Assembly (NCBI GenBank): GCA_030680175.1
Contig: JAUXWO010000030.1
Coordinates: 62,001 to 126,000, forward strand
Direction of reading: 5' to 3'
From: Vicinamibacterales bacterium
GTDB taxonomy: Bacteria > Acidobacteriota > Vicinamibacteria > Vicinamibacterales > UBA2999
DNA length: 64,000 nucleotides
Below are positions 1 through 8,502 of this stretch, one piece after another. The notes below the pieces were generated by a model that saw only the letters and a list, made by a program, of their open reading frames with translations, was not told the DNA's origin and did no database searches. A program made the translations under genes and the position numbers. The number at the start of each line of letters is the position of its first letter. Position 1 is the stretch's first letter.

Positions 1-59
1 TCCGGTTCATCGACGGCATCCAGGTCTATCCGGGACCGTCGGTCCGTATCCGGTTCTGA
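1..59 (+). CDS. C-terminal end of an unidentified protein (partial)
   Basis: An open frame enters from the left edge and stops with TGA at 57-59. The 18 visible residues end in QVYPGPSVRIRF. This is too short to assign a family. Codon use (almost every third base G or C) matches the neighbouring genes. The MFS gene starts 28 bases later on the same strand, so the two could be co-transcribed. Confidence 0.45.
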   Translation, partial: RFIDGIQVYPGPSVRIRF

Positions 60-87
60 CGGGGGCGGGACGGGTGGGAGTGACGCG

Positions 88-1305
88 ATGGGCGTGACGG
101 GCGCGCCCGACGTCCGGCCCACCCTGAGCGCTGCCGAGTCGGCGCGCAACGTGCGCGTCTCGGCGGCCGTCAGCTTCGTCGGCTTCACCGGCTTCACGTT
201 CGTGATGCCGTTCCTGCCGCTCTACATCGCGGAACTCGGCGTGACCGACGTCGGCGAGGTCGCGATGTGGACGGGCCTCACCCTGGGGGCCACGCCGGCG
301 GTCACCGCGATCAGCGCGCCCCTCTGGGGCCGCGTGGGCGACCGGTACGGGAGCAAGCTCCTGGTGCTGCGGTCGCTCGGCGCCTTCGTGCTCACCAAGG
401 CGGCGATGGCGTTCGTCACGGCCGCCTGGCAGCTCTTCGCCCTTCGCGCACTGCTCGGCCTCTTCGCCGGGTACGGGGCGCTCACCGTGTCGATGGCGGC
501 CGAGTCGGTGCCGCGCCACGAGATGCCGCGCGCCATCGGGTTCGTGCAGACGGGACAGCGGCTCGGCCCGGCGCTCGGCCCGGTGCTCGGCGGCCTGCTG
601 GCCCCCCTGGTCGGCCTCCGGCGCTCCTTCCTGATTGCCGCGCTCTTTTACGTGGCCGCCATCGTGCTCGTGGCGGTGGCCTACCGGGAGCCACGACGCC
701 GGCACGCCTCCTCCGCCGCCGTGCGCGTGCCCCTCGCCACCGTGCTCCGGCTCGAGCACTTCCCGCTGTTCCTGCTGGTCATCCTCGGCTTCATGATCGT
801 GGACCGCAGCTTCAGCCCGATCCTGCCGATCTACATCGAGCAGTCCGGGGTGCCGGCCGCTCGTGTCCCGATCGTGACGGGCCTGCTGTTCTCGGTCGCC
901 GCGTTCAGCGCGGCCGCCGGCCACCACTTCGCGGGGCGGCTCATCGCGCGCTGGACGACGCGCCGCGTGATCGTGCGGGGCGCGCTCGTCGCGGCCGTGG
1001 CCCTGGTGCCCTTCATGCAGCCGTCGCCGATCTGGCTGCTGGTCGTCGCGACGCTCGTCTTCGGCGTGGTGGTCGGGCTGGCGATGACAGCGGCGTACGC
1101 CGCGGGCGGCGCCCTCATCCCGCCCGAGGCGCACACGACCGGCTTCGGGTTCATGACGAGCGCCTCGCTGGTCGGCCTCGCCGTGAGCCCGATCGCCGCC
1201 GGCTTCGTCGGCGCCCGCAGCCTCACCGCCGTCTTCGTCGTCGATTTCGTCATCATGCTCGGCATGGCCGTCCTCGTGCGACGGCGCCTGAGCGCTGAAC
1301 GCTGA
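88..1305 (+). CDS. MFS transporter, drug-exporter-like
   Basis: A 405-residue integral membrane protein with about 12 hydrophobic segments, the usual size of major facilitator transporters. It would move a small solute across the inner membrane by proton exchange. The loop after the second membrane segment carries GRVGDRYGSK (residues 81-90), matching MFS motif A. The N-terminal half also has a motif-C-like stretch, GQRLGPALGPVLGGL, typical of antiporters such as TetA/Bcr-type exporters. The ATG at 88 is preceded by a GGGTGGGAG purine run. The substrate cannot be read from sequence. It is followed by a heptad-repeat spacer and then hflX. Confidence 0.85.
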   Translation: MGVTGAPDVRPTLSAAESARNVRVSAAVSFVGFTGFTFVMPFLPLYIAELGVTDVGEVAMWTGLTLGATPAVTAISAPLWGRVGDRYGSKLLVLRSLGAFVLTKAAMAFVTAAWQLFALRALLGLFAGYGALTVSMAAESVPRHEMPRAIGFVQTGQRLGPALGPVLGGLLAPLVGLRRSFLIAALFYVAAIVLVAVAYREPRRRHASSAAVRVPLATVLRLEHFPLFLLVILGFMIVDRSFSPILPIYIEQSGVPAARVPIVTGLLFSVAAFSAAAGHHFAGRLIARWTTRRVIVRGALVAAVALVPFMQPSPIWLLVVATLVFGVVVGLAMTAAYAAGGALIPPEAHTTGFGFMTSASLVGLAVSPIAAGFVGARSLTAVFVVDFVIMLGMAVLVRRRLSAER

Positions 1306-1336
1306 CAGCGTGACAGCGGGACAGCGAGACTGCGGA

Positions 1337-1378
1337 GCTGATCGCTGATCGCTGATCGCTGACCGCCGATCGCCGATC
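1337..1378. repeat. 7-bp tandem repeat array (GCTGATC/GCCGATC type)
   Basis: Six consecutive heptamers read GCTGATC three times, GCTGACC once and GCCGATC twice. Just upstream (1306-1329) is a looser 8-bp repeat of the CAGCGTGA type, starting right after the MFS stop codon. The array ends 27 bases before the hflX GTG. I see no coding signal in the spacer. It belongs to the set of heptad arrays found throughout this window. Confidence 0.8.
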
Positions 1379-1405
1379 CCCGGGTGCTAGAATGATCGGA
1401 GTCAC

Positions 1406-2719
1406 GTGTCACGTCCGACTCCGCACCGGCGTTCCGTCCGCCCTGAGCGCGCCGCGCTCGTCGGGCTCATTTCCGGCGGCGCCCGTCGCCTCGATGCGGA
1501 GCACTCGCTGGAAGAGCTGGCGGGGCTCGCCGACGCGGCCGGCGCCGAGGTCGTGCTGCGCGTCCTGCAGGAGCGGCCGAAGCCGGATCCGGCCACCTTC
1601 CTCGGCAGCGGGAAGGTGGACCTCGTCGCCGCCTCGTGCGCGGAGACCGACGTCGACGTCGTCATCTTCGACAACGAGCTCACGCCGGCGCAGCTGCGCG
1701 AGCTGCAGAAGCGGCTCGATCGCACGGTGCTCGACCGCACCCAGCTCATCCTTGACATCTTCGCGCGCCGTGCCCGGACGCGGGAGGGCAAGCTGCAGGT
1801 GGAGCTCGCGCAGCTCCGCTACCTGCTGCCGCGTCTCGTCGGCTCATCGGCCGCCCTGTCACGTCTCGGCGGCGGCATCGGCACCCGTGGCCCCGGCGAG
1901 ACGAAGCTCGAGACCGACCGCCGCCGCATCCGCGTCCGGATCAAGGCCCTTGCCGACGAGATCGAGACCGTGCGGCGCCGCCGCACGCAGCTGCGCGACC
2001 GCCGCCAGAAGACCGCCGTGCCGACCGTCGCGCTCGTCGGCTACACCAACGCAGGCAAGACGACGCTCTTCAACCGCCTGACACGGGCCGACGCCGAGGC
2101 CTCCGACGCGCTCTTCGTCACCCTCGATCCGCTCGTGCGGCGGGTGCGGCTGCCCGACAGCCGGGAGCTGCTCATCTCGGACACGGTCGGGTTCATCGAC
2201 CGGCTGCCGCATGCGCTCGTGGCGGCGTTCCGCGCCACGCTCGAGGAAACGGCCAGCGCCGACCTCATCCTGCACGTGATCGACGCCGCCAACCCCGAGC
2301 GCGAGCGCCACTTCGCGGCCGTCACGCGTGTGCTCGAAGAGGTGGGCGCGACCGAGGTCCCGCGGATCGAGGTCTACAACAAGGCTGACCGGCTCACCCG
2401 CGACGAGCGGCGCCGCCTGCAGGCGCAGGACCCCGGCGCGATGGTGATCGCCGCGGCCACCGGCGACGGGTGCCCGGAACTGCTCGAGGCGGTCGCTGGA
2501 CGGGTGTCGCTCGACCAGCAGCGCGTCACGCTGGAGTTCGACACGTCCGACGCCGAGGATCTCGCGCGGCTGGGCCTCATCTATCGCCACGGCCGCGTGC
2601 ACTCGCACGTGACGATGGGGGACCGGGCGGTGCTGGAAGCGGACGTGCCGCGGCGGCTGCTCGAGCGGCTGACGCCCGCGGCGCCTCCAGCGAGGGACCG
2701 GAGGCGGCGTGGTGCGTAG
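1406..2719 (+). CDS. hflX: GTPase HflX
   Basis: This ribosome-associated GTPase is known to split stalled or hibernating ribosomes. The 437-residue protein has the HflX N-terminal domain with the glycine-rich GGGIGTRGPGETKLE segment (about residues 155-170), then a coiled linker. The G domain follows with P-loop GYTNAGKTT (about 212-220), switch II DTVGFIDRLP and the G4-type NKAD near 330. Length is normal for the family. The GTG at 1406 is chosen because GGAG lies at 1398-1401 and an upstream ATG at 1392 is out of frame. Its end overlaps the next gene by 11 bases, so the two are probably translationally coupled. Confidence 0.93.
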   Translation: MSRPTPHRRSVRPERAALVGLISGGARRLDAEHSLEELAGLADAAGAEVVLRVLQERPKPDPATFLGSGKVDLVAASCAETDVDVVIFDNELTPAQLRELQKRLDRTVLDRTQLILDIFARRARTREGKLQVELAQLRYLLPRLVGSSAALSRLGGGIGTRGPGETKLETDRRRIRVRIKALADEIETVRRRRTQLRDRRQKTAVPTVALVGYTNAGKTTLFNRLTRADAEASDALFVTLDPLVRRVRLPDSRELLISDTVGFIDRLPHALVAAFRATLEETASADLILHVIDAANPERERHFAAVTRVLEEVGATEVPRIEVYNKADRLTRDERRRLQAQDPGAMVIAAATGDGCPELLEAVAGRVSLDQQRVTLEFDTSDAEDLARLGLIYRHGRVHSHVTMGDRAVLEADVPRRLLERLTPAAPPARDRRRRGA

Positions 2720-4079
2720 CGGCCGTGCCGTGTCCCGTGCGCTCGCGCTGGTGGCGGTGGTGCTGACGATGGTGGTCGCGGCCTGCGCCCCGCGCGCCGG
2801 CCTGCCCCCGGCGCCCACGACACCGTGGTATCCGGACTTCGTGTATCCCGCCGTGCCCGACGGCCTCGGCTCCGAGGCCGTGCGCCTGCGCCACGAAGGC
2901 GGATGGCGGTATCTGCAACTCGACAACACGCGCAGCGCCGAGCGCGAGTTCCAGGCCGCCCTCCGGGTGGAGGCCTCGTTCTTCCCGGCCGAGGCCGGGC
3001 TCGGCTGGGTCGCGTTGGCCCGCGAGGACGCCGGCGGGGCCCTCGTGCGCTTCGACCGCGCGCTGGCCGGCGCCGAGGCGTACTCGCCGGCGCTCGTCGG
3101 CCGCGGCCAGGCGCTGCTGGCGCTGGATCGCGAGATCGACGCGCTCGATGCGTTCGAGCGCGCGCTGGCGGCGGACCCGGCGCTCGTCGACGTGGAGCGC
3201 CGCGTGCAGGTGCTGCGCTTCCGCACGCTGCAGACGCGCATCACCCTGGCGGGCGCCGCCGCCGCCGCCGGGCGCTGGGACGAGGCGCGGGCCGCGTACC
3301 GCGCCGCCATTGCCGCGTCGCCGGAGACCGCGTTCCTCCATCGCGACCTGGCCGGCGTGGAGCGCCGCAGCGGGAATGTGGACGAGGCGCTCGTGCATGC
3401 GCGCCGTGCCGTGGCGCTCGACGAGGCGGATGCCGCCGCCTACGTGCTGCTGGGGGACCTGCTCGACGCGCGCGCCGATTACGAAGGGGCGGTGGCGGCG
3501 TACGCGCGCGCGCGGACGCTCGAGGCGTCGCCGTCCATCGAAGCCGCCTGGGAGGCCGCGCGCGCACGCGCCGAGTTCGCGCGCATGCCCGAGGCGTATC
3601 GCTCGATCCCCGACGCCGCGGTCGTGACCCGCGGGGACCTGGCGGCGCTCATCGGCGTGCGCCTGGCGGAGCTCCTCGCGCGGGCGCCGTCCCGCCAGGT
3701 CGTCATCACCGACGTGCGGGGCCACTGGGCACAGGCCTGGATCATGACGGCTGCGCGCACCGGCATCATCGAGGCCTTCCCGAACTACACCTTCCAGCCA
3801 CGCGCGCCCGTGCGGCGCGGGGACCTGGCGGCGATGGTCAGCCGCGTGGCAAGCCGGATCGCGGCGGAGCAGCCGGCGCGTGCGGCCGCGTGGACGAACG
3901 CGCGGCCCGCCGTCCGGGACGTGCCACCGGGCCACCTGAGCTATCCCTCCGTCGCGCTGGCGCTCGCCTCCGGCGCGATGCAGCTGGATGAGACGGGGGC
4001 CTTCCACCTGCTGCGCACCGTGACGGGCCCCGAAGTGATGGCCGTCGTTGCGCGGCTCGAGGCGTTGGCCGCACGGTAG
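2709..4079 (+). CDS. TPR and SLH domain lipoprotein
   Basis: A 456-residue secreted lipoprotein. A short basic N-terminus is followed by a hydrophobic stretch and the lipobox VAAC with Cys26. Alanine-rich helical repeats of about 34 residues (roughly 55-310) read as tetratricopeptide repeats. The C-terminal part holds one clear S-layer-homology-like unit (ITDVRGHWAQAWIMTA, about 335-350) and a weaker second one near 400-450. SLH domains bind cell-wall polymers, so the protein may link the outer membrane to peptidoglycan; that role is inferred. The start is GTG 2709 or the adjacent GTG 2712, overlapping the end of hflX. Confidence 0.75.
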   Translation: MVRSGRAVSRALALVAVVLTMVVAACAPRAGLPPAPTTPWYPDFVYPAVPDGLGSEAVRLRHEGGWRYLQLDNTRSAEREFQAALRVEASFFPAEAGLGWVALAREDAGGALVRFDRALAGAEAYSPALVGRGQALLALDREIDALDAFERALAADPALVDVERRVQVLRFRTLQTRITLAGAAAAAGRWDEARAAYRAAIAASPETAFLHRDLAGVERRSGNVDEALVHARRAVALDEADAAAYVLLGDLLDARADYEGAVAAYARARTLEASPSIEAAWEAARARAEFARMPEAYRSIPDAAVVTRGDLAALIGVRLAELLARAPSRQVVITDVRGHWAQAWIMTAARTGIIEAFPNYTFQPRAPVRRGDLAAMVSRVASRIAAEQPARAAAWTNARPAVRDVPPGHLSYPSVALALASGAMQLDETGAFHLLRTVTGPEVMAVVARLEALAAR

Positions 4080-4095
4080 GCCGCGAGGTCCCCTG

Positions 4096-4653
4096 GTGTC
4101 ACCGATCTTCACCTGGGCGAATCAACTGACGCTGCTCCGGATGCTGCTGATCCCGGCATTCGTGCTGCTCGTGGTCTACGGCGAGTTCGGCTGGGCCCTG
4201 GTCGTCTTCATGATCGCGGGCCTGACCGATGCCTTCGACGGCGTCGTGGCGCGGCTCACCAAGCAGAAGACGGCCCTCGGCGAGTGGCTCGACCCGGCCG
4301 CCGACAAGCTGCTGCTCGTGACGACGTTCATCGTGCTCACGCTGCCGGACATCGGCCTGGTCAACCGCATTCCGATCTGGCTCACCGTGCTCGTCATCAG
4401 CCGCGATGTCGGCATCGTGCTCACCGTCGCGATCGTGAGCCTGGCGGCCGGCCCGCGCACGTTCCGCCCCTCGCTGCTCGGCAAGGCCGCCACGGCGCTC
4501 TTCATCGTGACCTGCGTGGTGGTGATGTTCTTCAACTACCTGGGCCGCCCGTCCCCCGTCGTCGACGTCTTCATCTGGGCCTCGCTCGTCATCACGCTCG
4601 CCTCGGGGATCGATTACATCTTCCGCGTGGCGAAGATCATCAACCAGCACTAG
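4096..4653 (+). CDS. pgsA: CDP-alcohol phosphatidyltransferase, PgsA type
   Basis: This inner-membrane enzyme joins CDP-diacylglycerol to glycerol-3-phosphate in phospholipid synthesis. The 185 residues contain the complete family motif: D48-G49, A52-R53, G62, D66 and D70 with exact spacing. Several transmembrane segments follow. The frame is open from 4048, but GTG at 4096 is preferred because it follows GAGGTC (4085-4090) and gives the usual N-terminus starting just before the first membrane helix. It follows the lipoprotein gene by 16 bases. A substrate other than glycerol-3-phosphate cannot be excluded from the motif alone. Confidence 0.88.
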   Translation: MSPIFTWANQLTLLRMLLIPAFVLLVVYGEFGWALVVFMIAGLTDAFDGVVARLTKQKTALGEWLDPAADKLLLVTTFIVLTLPDIGLVNRIPIWLTVLVISRDVGIVLTVAIVSLAAGPRTFRPSLLGKAATALFIVTCVVVMFFNYLGRPSPVVDVFIWASLVITLASGIDYIFRVAKIINQH

Positions 4654-4660
4654 GCAGACC

Positions 4661-4802
4661 ACGGACAAACACGAGGGCCACGAAGGAACGAAGAACGCAC
4701 GAAGTTACGTACTTCTGGGCCACCCGTGTCGACGGCGGCGTCAGAAAAGAGCGTGTGCTTCGTGCGTCTTCGTGGCCTTCGTGACCTTCGTGTTTGTACG
4801 TC
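4661..4802. repeat. CACGAAG-type inverted-repeat element, copy 1
   Basis: This element fills the space between convergent pgsA and the UDP-glucuronate decarboxylase gene and abuts the latter's stop codon (4803-4805). The left arm (4663-4704) reads ACAAACACGAGGGCCACGAA and onward in roughly 9-bp units. The right arm (about 4756-4802) is the inverted version, ending CTTCGTGTTTGTACGT. The non-repetitive core (4705-4756) resembles the core of copy 2 near 43501-43560 in inverted orientation. It could fold into a long hairpin and act as a two-way terminator, or be a mobile REP-like unit. Confidence 0.8.
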
Positions 4803-5741
4803 TCAGGCGCCGAGCTTCTGCTTGAAGTACGCGATGGTGTCGGTGAGGCCGTCGCTGAGGGCCACCGTGGGCTCCCAGCCGAGGCGCGTGCGGGCGCGGG
4901 TGATGTCGGGGCGGCGGACCTTGGGGTCGTCCTCGGGCAGCGGCTTGTGGACGATGCGGCTGGACGTGCCGGTCATCGTGCGGATGGTCTCGGCCATCTC
5001 GAGGATCGTCATCTCGTGCGGGTTGCCGATGTTGATCGGTTCGTTCTGGTCCGACAGCATCAGGCGGATGATGCCGTCCACCAGGTCGCTGATGTAGCAG
5101 AAGCTGCGCGTCTGGCTGCCGTCACCGAAGACCTCCAGATCCTCGCCCCGCAAGGCGCTCGAGATGAACGCCGGCACCGCGCGGCCGTCGCGCACGCGCA
5201 TGCGCGGGCCGTACGTGTTGAAGATACGGACGATCTTCGCGTCCACCCCGTGGAACCGGTGATACGCCGTCGTCATCGCCTCGGCGAAGCGCTTGGCCTC
5301 GTCGTAGACGCCGCGCGGGCCGATGGGGTTCACGTTGCCCCAGTAGGTTTCCTTCTGCGGATGCTCGAGCGGATCGCCGTAGACCTCGGAGGTGGAGGCG
5401 AGCACGAACCGCGCGCCCTTGGCCTTGGCCAGGCCAAGCGCCTTGTGCGTGCCGAGCGCGCCGACCTTCAGCGTCGGGATGGGGAGTTCGAGGTAGTCGA
5501 TCGGGCTGGCCGGGCTGGCCCAGTGCAGGACGAAGTCCACGGGCCCGTCGATGTAGATGTAGTTGGTGACGTCGTGCTTGATGAACTCGAAGTCGCGGCC
5601 CGCCAGGTGCGCGATGTTCGCGACGTCGCCCGTCAGCAGGTTGTCGACGCCGACGACGGCGTAGCCCCTGTCAAGCAGCGTCTCGGCGAGATGTGATCCG
5701 ATGAAGCCGGCGGCCCCGGTGATGACGACGCGTGGTTTCAT
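4803..5741 (-). CDS. UDP-glucuronate decarboxylase (UDP-xylose synthase), SDR family
   Basis: It converts UDP-glucuronate to UDP-xylose with bound NAD. The 312-residue extended short-chain dehydrogenase has the Rossmann motif GAAGFIG (residues 9-15), a STSEVYGDP segment (116-124) and the catalytic Y146xxxK150. The TSEVYGDP and GPRxxYDEAKR signatures distinguish this family from dTDP-glucose dehydratases and GalE. UDP-glucose dehydrogenase at 13024 would supply its substrate. It is the last gene of the minus-strand polysaccharide run. Confidence 0.9.
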   Translation of the reverse strand: MKPRVVITGAAGFIGSHLAETLLDRGYAVVGVDNLLTGDVANIAHLAGRDFEFIKHDVTNYIYIDGPVDFVLHWASPASPIDYLELPIPTLKVGALGTHKALGLAKAKGARFVLASTSEVYGDPLEHPQKETYWGNVNPIGPRGVYDEAKRFAEAMTTAYHRFHGVDAKIVRIFNTYGPRMRVRDGRAVPAFISSALRGEDLEVFGDGSQTRSFCYISDLVDGIIRLMLSDQNEPINIGNPHEMTILEMAETIRTMTGTSSRIVHKPLPEDDPKVRRPDITRARTRLGWEPTVALSDGLTDTIAYFKQKLGA

Positions 5742-5781
5742 GGTGTGTGCCGGGACTCGGAAGGGGAGGCGGCGCCGGCGG

Positions 5782-7224
5782 TCAGGCCGCCGGGCGCGCC
5801 GGGAAGAGGCCGCGCACGAGCGTCAGCCACATGATCTTGATGTCGAGCGAGACGGACCAGTTCTCGATGTAGTAGAGGTCGTATTCGATGCGCTTCTCGA
5901 GTGACGTGTTGCCGCGCCAGCCGTTGACCTGCGCCCAGCCAGTGATGCCCGCCTTCACCTTGTGGCGGAGCATGTACTGCGGGATGCGGTGCTTGAACTG
6001 CTCGACGAAGTAGGGCCGCTCCGGCCGCGGGCCGACGATCGACATCTCGCCCATCAGCACGTTCCAGAACTGCGGCCACTCGTCGAGGTCGTGGTTGCGC
6101 AGCCACCGCCCGACCGGCGTCGCACGCGGGTCGTCCTCGGAGGCCCAGACAGGGCCGCTGCTGTCCTCGGCGTCGAGCGGCATCGTGCGGAACTTGTGGA
6201 CGAGGAACTGCTTGCCATCCAGGCCCATGCGCTCCTGCGTGTAGAAGATCGGGCCGGGCGAGCTGCGCTTGATGAGCCACGCGATCACGAGGCCCGGCAC
6301 GGCCATCACCGCCAGCGCGACGAACGAGACGACGATGTCGAGGCCGCGCTTGAGGAACGCGTTCAGGCCCTGCAGCGGGACGTCGTTGAGGTTGATGACC
6401 GGGATGCCGTCCAGATCCTCGAGCCGCGCGCGCAGCGCGATGAACTGCAGGAGGTCCGGCACGATCTTCACGTCCACGCCCTCGCGGCCCGCCGCTTCCA
6501 CGAGGTCGAGCATCTTGATGTGCTCTTCGAGGGGCAGGGCGACGTAGAGGTGATCGACGTGCTCGCGCACCACGATCTCGGCGCCCTCGGCCAGCGTCCC
6601 GAGGACGGGAAGGCCGCGGTAGCCGATCGTATCGGCGTTGGTCCGGTCGTCGATGAAGCCGACGAGCTGGTAGCCGAGCTCGCGGTGCTCGAGGATCTTG
6701 TCGGCCACCAGGCGGCCGAGCTCGCCGGCGCCCGCCACGAGGATGCGCCGCAGGCCCACGCCCGACGCCCACCGCCGCTCGAACCACTCGCGGACGAGCT
6801 TGCGCGAGACGTAGCCGAAGATGATGTTCAGCCCGAGGAAGAGCGCCCAGACGAGCTGCGAGACCTCGTACGCGCCCACGTCCTTCAACTCGTCCGGCAC
6901 GTAGTACGCCTGGAAGTACAGGGTGCCGACGATGCCGAAGACGACCGCGATGATGCTGCCGACCAGGACGTTGAAGAAGTCGTCGATCCGCGAGCGGCCG
7001 CGCCGCATCCGGTAGAGGCCCTGCAGGTGGAACGCCAGCGGGACGATCAGCGCGATGAAGGGCAGGATGTTGAGGTACTGCTCGAAGGGCGGCTGGCCCT
7101 TGGTGGCCGGGATGACGCCGAGTTCGAATCGCAGCACGTAGGCCAGGACGAAGGCCAGCATGCCGAGCACCGCATCCGCCCCGACGTGCAGGGCGATGAG
7201 CAGCCGGTTGTAGCGCTTCACCAT
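5782..7224 (-). CDS. Undecaprenyl-phosphate sugar-1-phosphate transferase, WcaJ type
   Basis: It starts polysaccharide synthesis by moving a hexose-1-phosphate from a UDP-sugar to undecaprenyl phosphate. The 480 residues have the typical order: four or five N-terminal transmembrane helices, a central CoA-binding-like Rossmann region ([16 protein letters not shown], about 170-185), a hinge membrane helix near 300, and the catalytic bacterial sugar transferase domain. That domain contains [30 protein letters not shown] and the adjacent RPERP. Length is normal. The start overlaps the end of the upstream glycosyltransferase by 7 bases. Confidence 0.9.
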   Translation of the reverse strand: MVKRYNRLLIALHVGADAVLGMLAFVLAYVLRFELGVIPATKGQPPFEQYLNILPFIALIVPLAFHLQGLYRMRRGRSRIDDFFNVLVGSIIAVVFGIVGTLYFQAYYVPDELKDVGAYEVSQLVWALFLGLNIIFGYVSRKLVREWFERRWASGVGLRRILVAGAGELGRLVADKILEHRELGYQLVGFIDDRTNADTIGYRGLPVLGTLAEGAEIVVREHVDHLYVALPLEEHIKMLDLVEAAGREGVDVKIVPDLLQFIALRARLEDLDGIPVINLNDVPLQGLNAFLKRGLDIVVSFVALAVMAVPGLVIAWLIKRSSPGPIFYTQERMGLDGKQFLVHKFRTMPLDAEDSSGPVWASEDDPRATPVGRWLRNHDLDEWPQFWNVLMGEMSIVGPRPERPYFVEQFKHRIPQYMLRHKVKAGITGWAQVNGWRGNTSLEKRIEYDLYYIENWSVSLDIKIMWLTLVRGLFPARPAA

Positions 7225-8351
7225 CGTTCGGTTCCCGGGGCGCGCAGCGTCTCGTCCACGATGGTCGTCATCTCCGTCAGGAACCGCGTGCGGCCGAAGC
7301 GTTCGGCGTGGGCGCGGATGCGGGCCCGGTCCCAGGCGACGGTCGTCGCGCGCGTGAGCGCCTCGGCCATGGCCGGTTCCGTCGGCGCGTCGAACAGCAG
7401 GCCGGTCTCGCCGTCCACGACCGTTTCGAGCGCGCCCCCGCGGCCGAGTGCCACCACGGGACAGCCCATCGCCTGCGCTTCGAGCGGCACGATCCCGAAG
7501 TCTTCCTCGCCGGGGAACAGCAGGGCGGTGGCCGCCTGGTACCGCGCCCGCAGATCCACGTCCGGCAACCGCCCGGTGAAGGTGATGCCAGGCACCCCCG
7601 TGGCCAGGGCCTCGAGGCGCGGCCGTTCCGGTCCGTCGCCCACAATCGTCAGCGGCACGCCCGCGCGGTGCGCGGCCCCGATGGCCAGGTCGATGCGCTT
7701 GTACGGAACAAGCGCCGACACCACGAGGTAACCGCCAGTCCCCGGGGGAGTGGCGCCGGCCGCGGTGTCGGCGGGCGTGTAGAACTCGGTGTCGACGGGC
7801 GGATACACGACGGTCGACTCCCGATTATAGTACAGGCGGATCCTCCGCGCAACATATTGTGAGATAGCGAGATAGCGGTGTACGCGCCCCGCGGTGGCCC
7901 GGTCCCAGCGCGCCAGGTGGCCGAGCACCGGCCTCAGCAGCGCACTGCCGACGGCCCCCACCCGATCGGGGCCGAAGTAGGCGTCGAACTGGTCCCACGC
8001 GTACCGCATCGGGGTGAGGCAGTAGCAGAGATGCCGCGCGCGCGGGGGCACGACGACGGACTTGGCCACGCAGTGGCTGCAGCTCACCACCAGGTCGAAC
8101 CTGTCGAGATCGAAGAACTCGACCGCGGTCGGGAAGAGCGGCAGGTAGTGGCGGTAGTGGCTGAGGCTCAGCGGGAGGGCCTGGATGGGGGAGCGATGCA
8201 CGGGCCGCCCCTCGATGAGGGCCGAGGTGGAGCCTGGCCGGTGCACGAGGGTGAAGAGCTCGGCCTCGGGAAACAGCGCGCACAGGTCCTCGAGCGCCTT
8301 CTCCCCCCCGCGCATGCCGGTGAGCCAGTCGTGGATGAGGGCAACGCGCAT
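7218..8351 (-). CDS. Glycosyltransferase family 4
   Basis: A 377-residue GT-B retaining glycosyltransferase, predicted to add a sugar to the lipid-linked repeat on the inner face of the inner membrane. It begins MRVALIHDWLTGMRGGEKAL, a typical GT4 N-terminal segment. The C-terminal nucleotide-sugar domain has EEDFGIVPLEAQAMGCPVV, containing the E-x7-E signature. The frame is open to 8450, but the extra 33 residues look non-coding and include bases of an inverted-repeat element, so ATG 8351 is used. Sugar donor and acceptor are unknown. Confidence 0.88.
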   Translation of the reverse strand: MRVALIHDWLTGMRGGEKALEDLCALFPEAELFTLVHRPGSTSALIEGRPVHRSPIQALPLSLSHYRHYLPLFPTAVEFFDLDRFDLVVSCSHCVAKSVVVPPRARHLCYCLTPMRYAWDQFDAYFGPDRVGAVGSALLRPVLGHLARWDRATAGRVHRYLAISQYVARRIRLYYNRESTVVYPPVDTEFYTPADTAAGATPPGTGGYLVVSALVPYKRIDLAIGAAHRAGVPLTIVGDGPERPRLEALATGVPGITFTGRLPDVDLRARYQAATALLFPGEEDFGIVPLEAQAMGCPVVALGRGGALETVVDGETGLLFDAPTEPAMAEALTRATTVAWDRARIRAHAERFGRTRFLTEMTTIVDETLRAPGTERW

Positions 8352-8378
8352 TCGGAGACGATGATAACAGCGGGAGGG

Positions 8379-8502
8379 AGGGGTCTGGCACCGTGACACG
8401 CCAGATGACGCAGTTCCTGCCACGCTCAGCGATTTGCACAGGCCGTCCACAATCGGCGTGGCAAATCTTGCGTCATTTAGCGTGTCACGGTGCCAGACCC
8501 CT
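8379..8502. repeat. Inverted-repeat element with perfect 22-bp ends
   Basis: The left end 8379-8400 (AGGGGTCTGGCACCGTGACA plus CG) is exactly reversed and complemented at 8481-8502. Inside, CAGATGACGCA near 8402-8412 pairs imperfectly with TTGCGTCATTT near 8468-8478, extending the stem. The element is 124 bp long with about 80 bp between the perfect arms. Its right end includes the first base of the next gene's stop triplet. It resembles a REP-like or MITE-like unit; no transposase gene is visible nearby. Confidence 0.85.
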
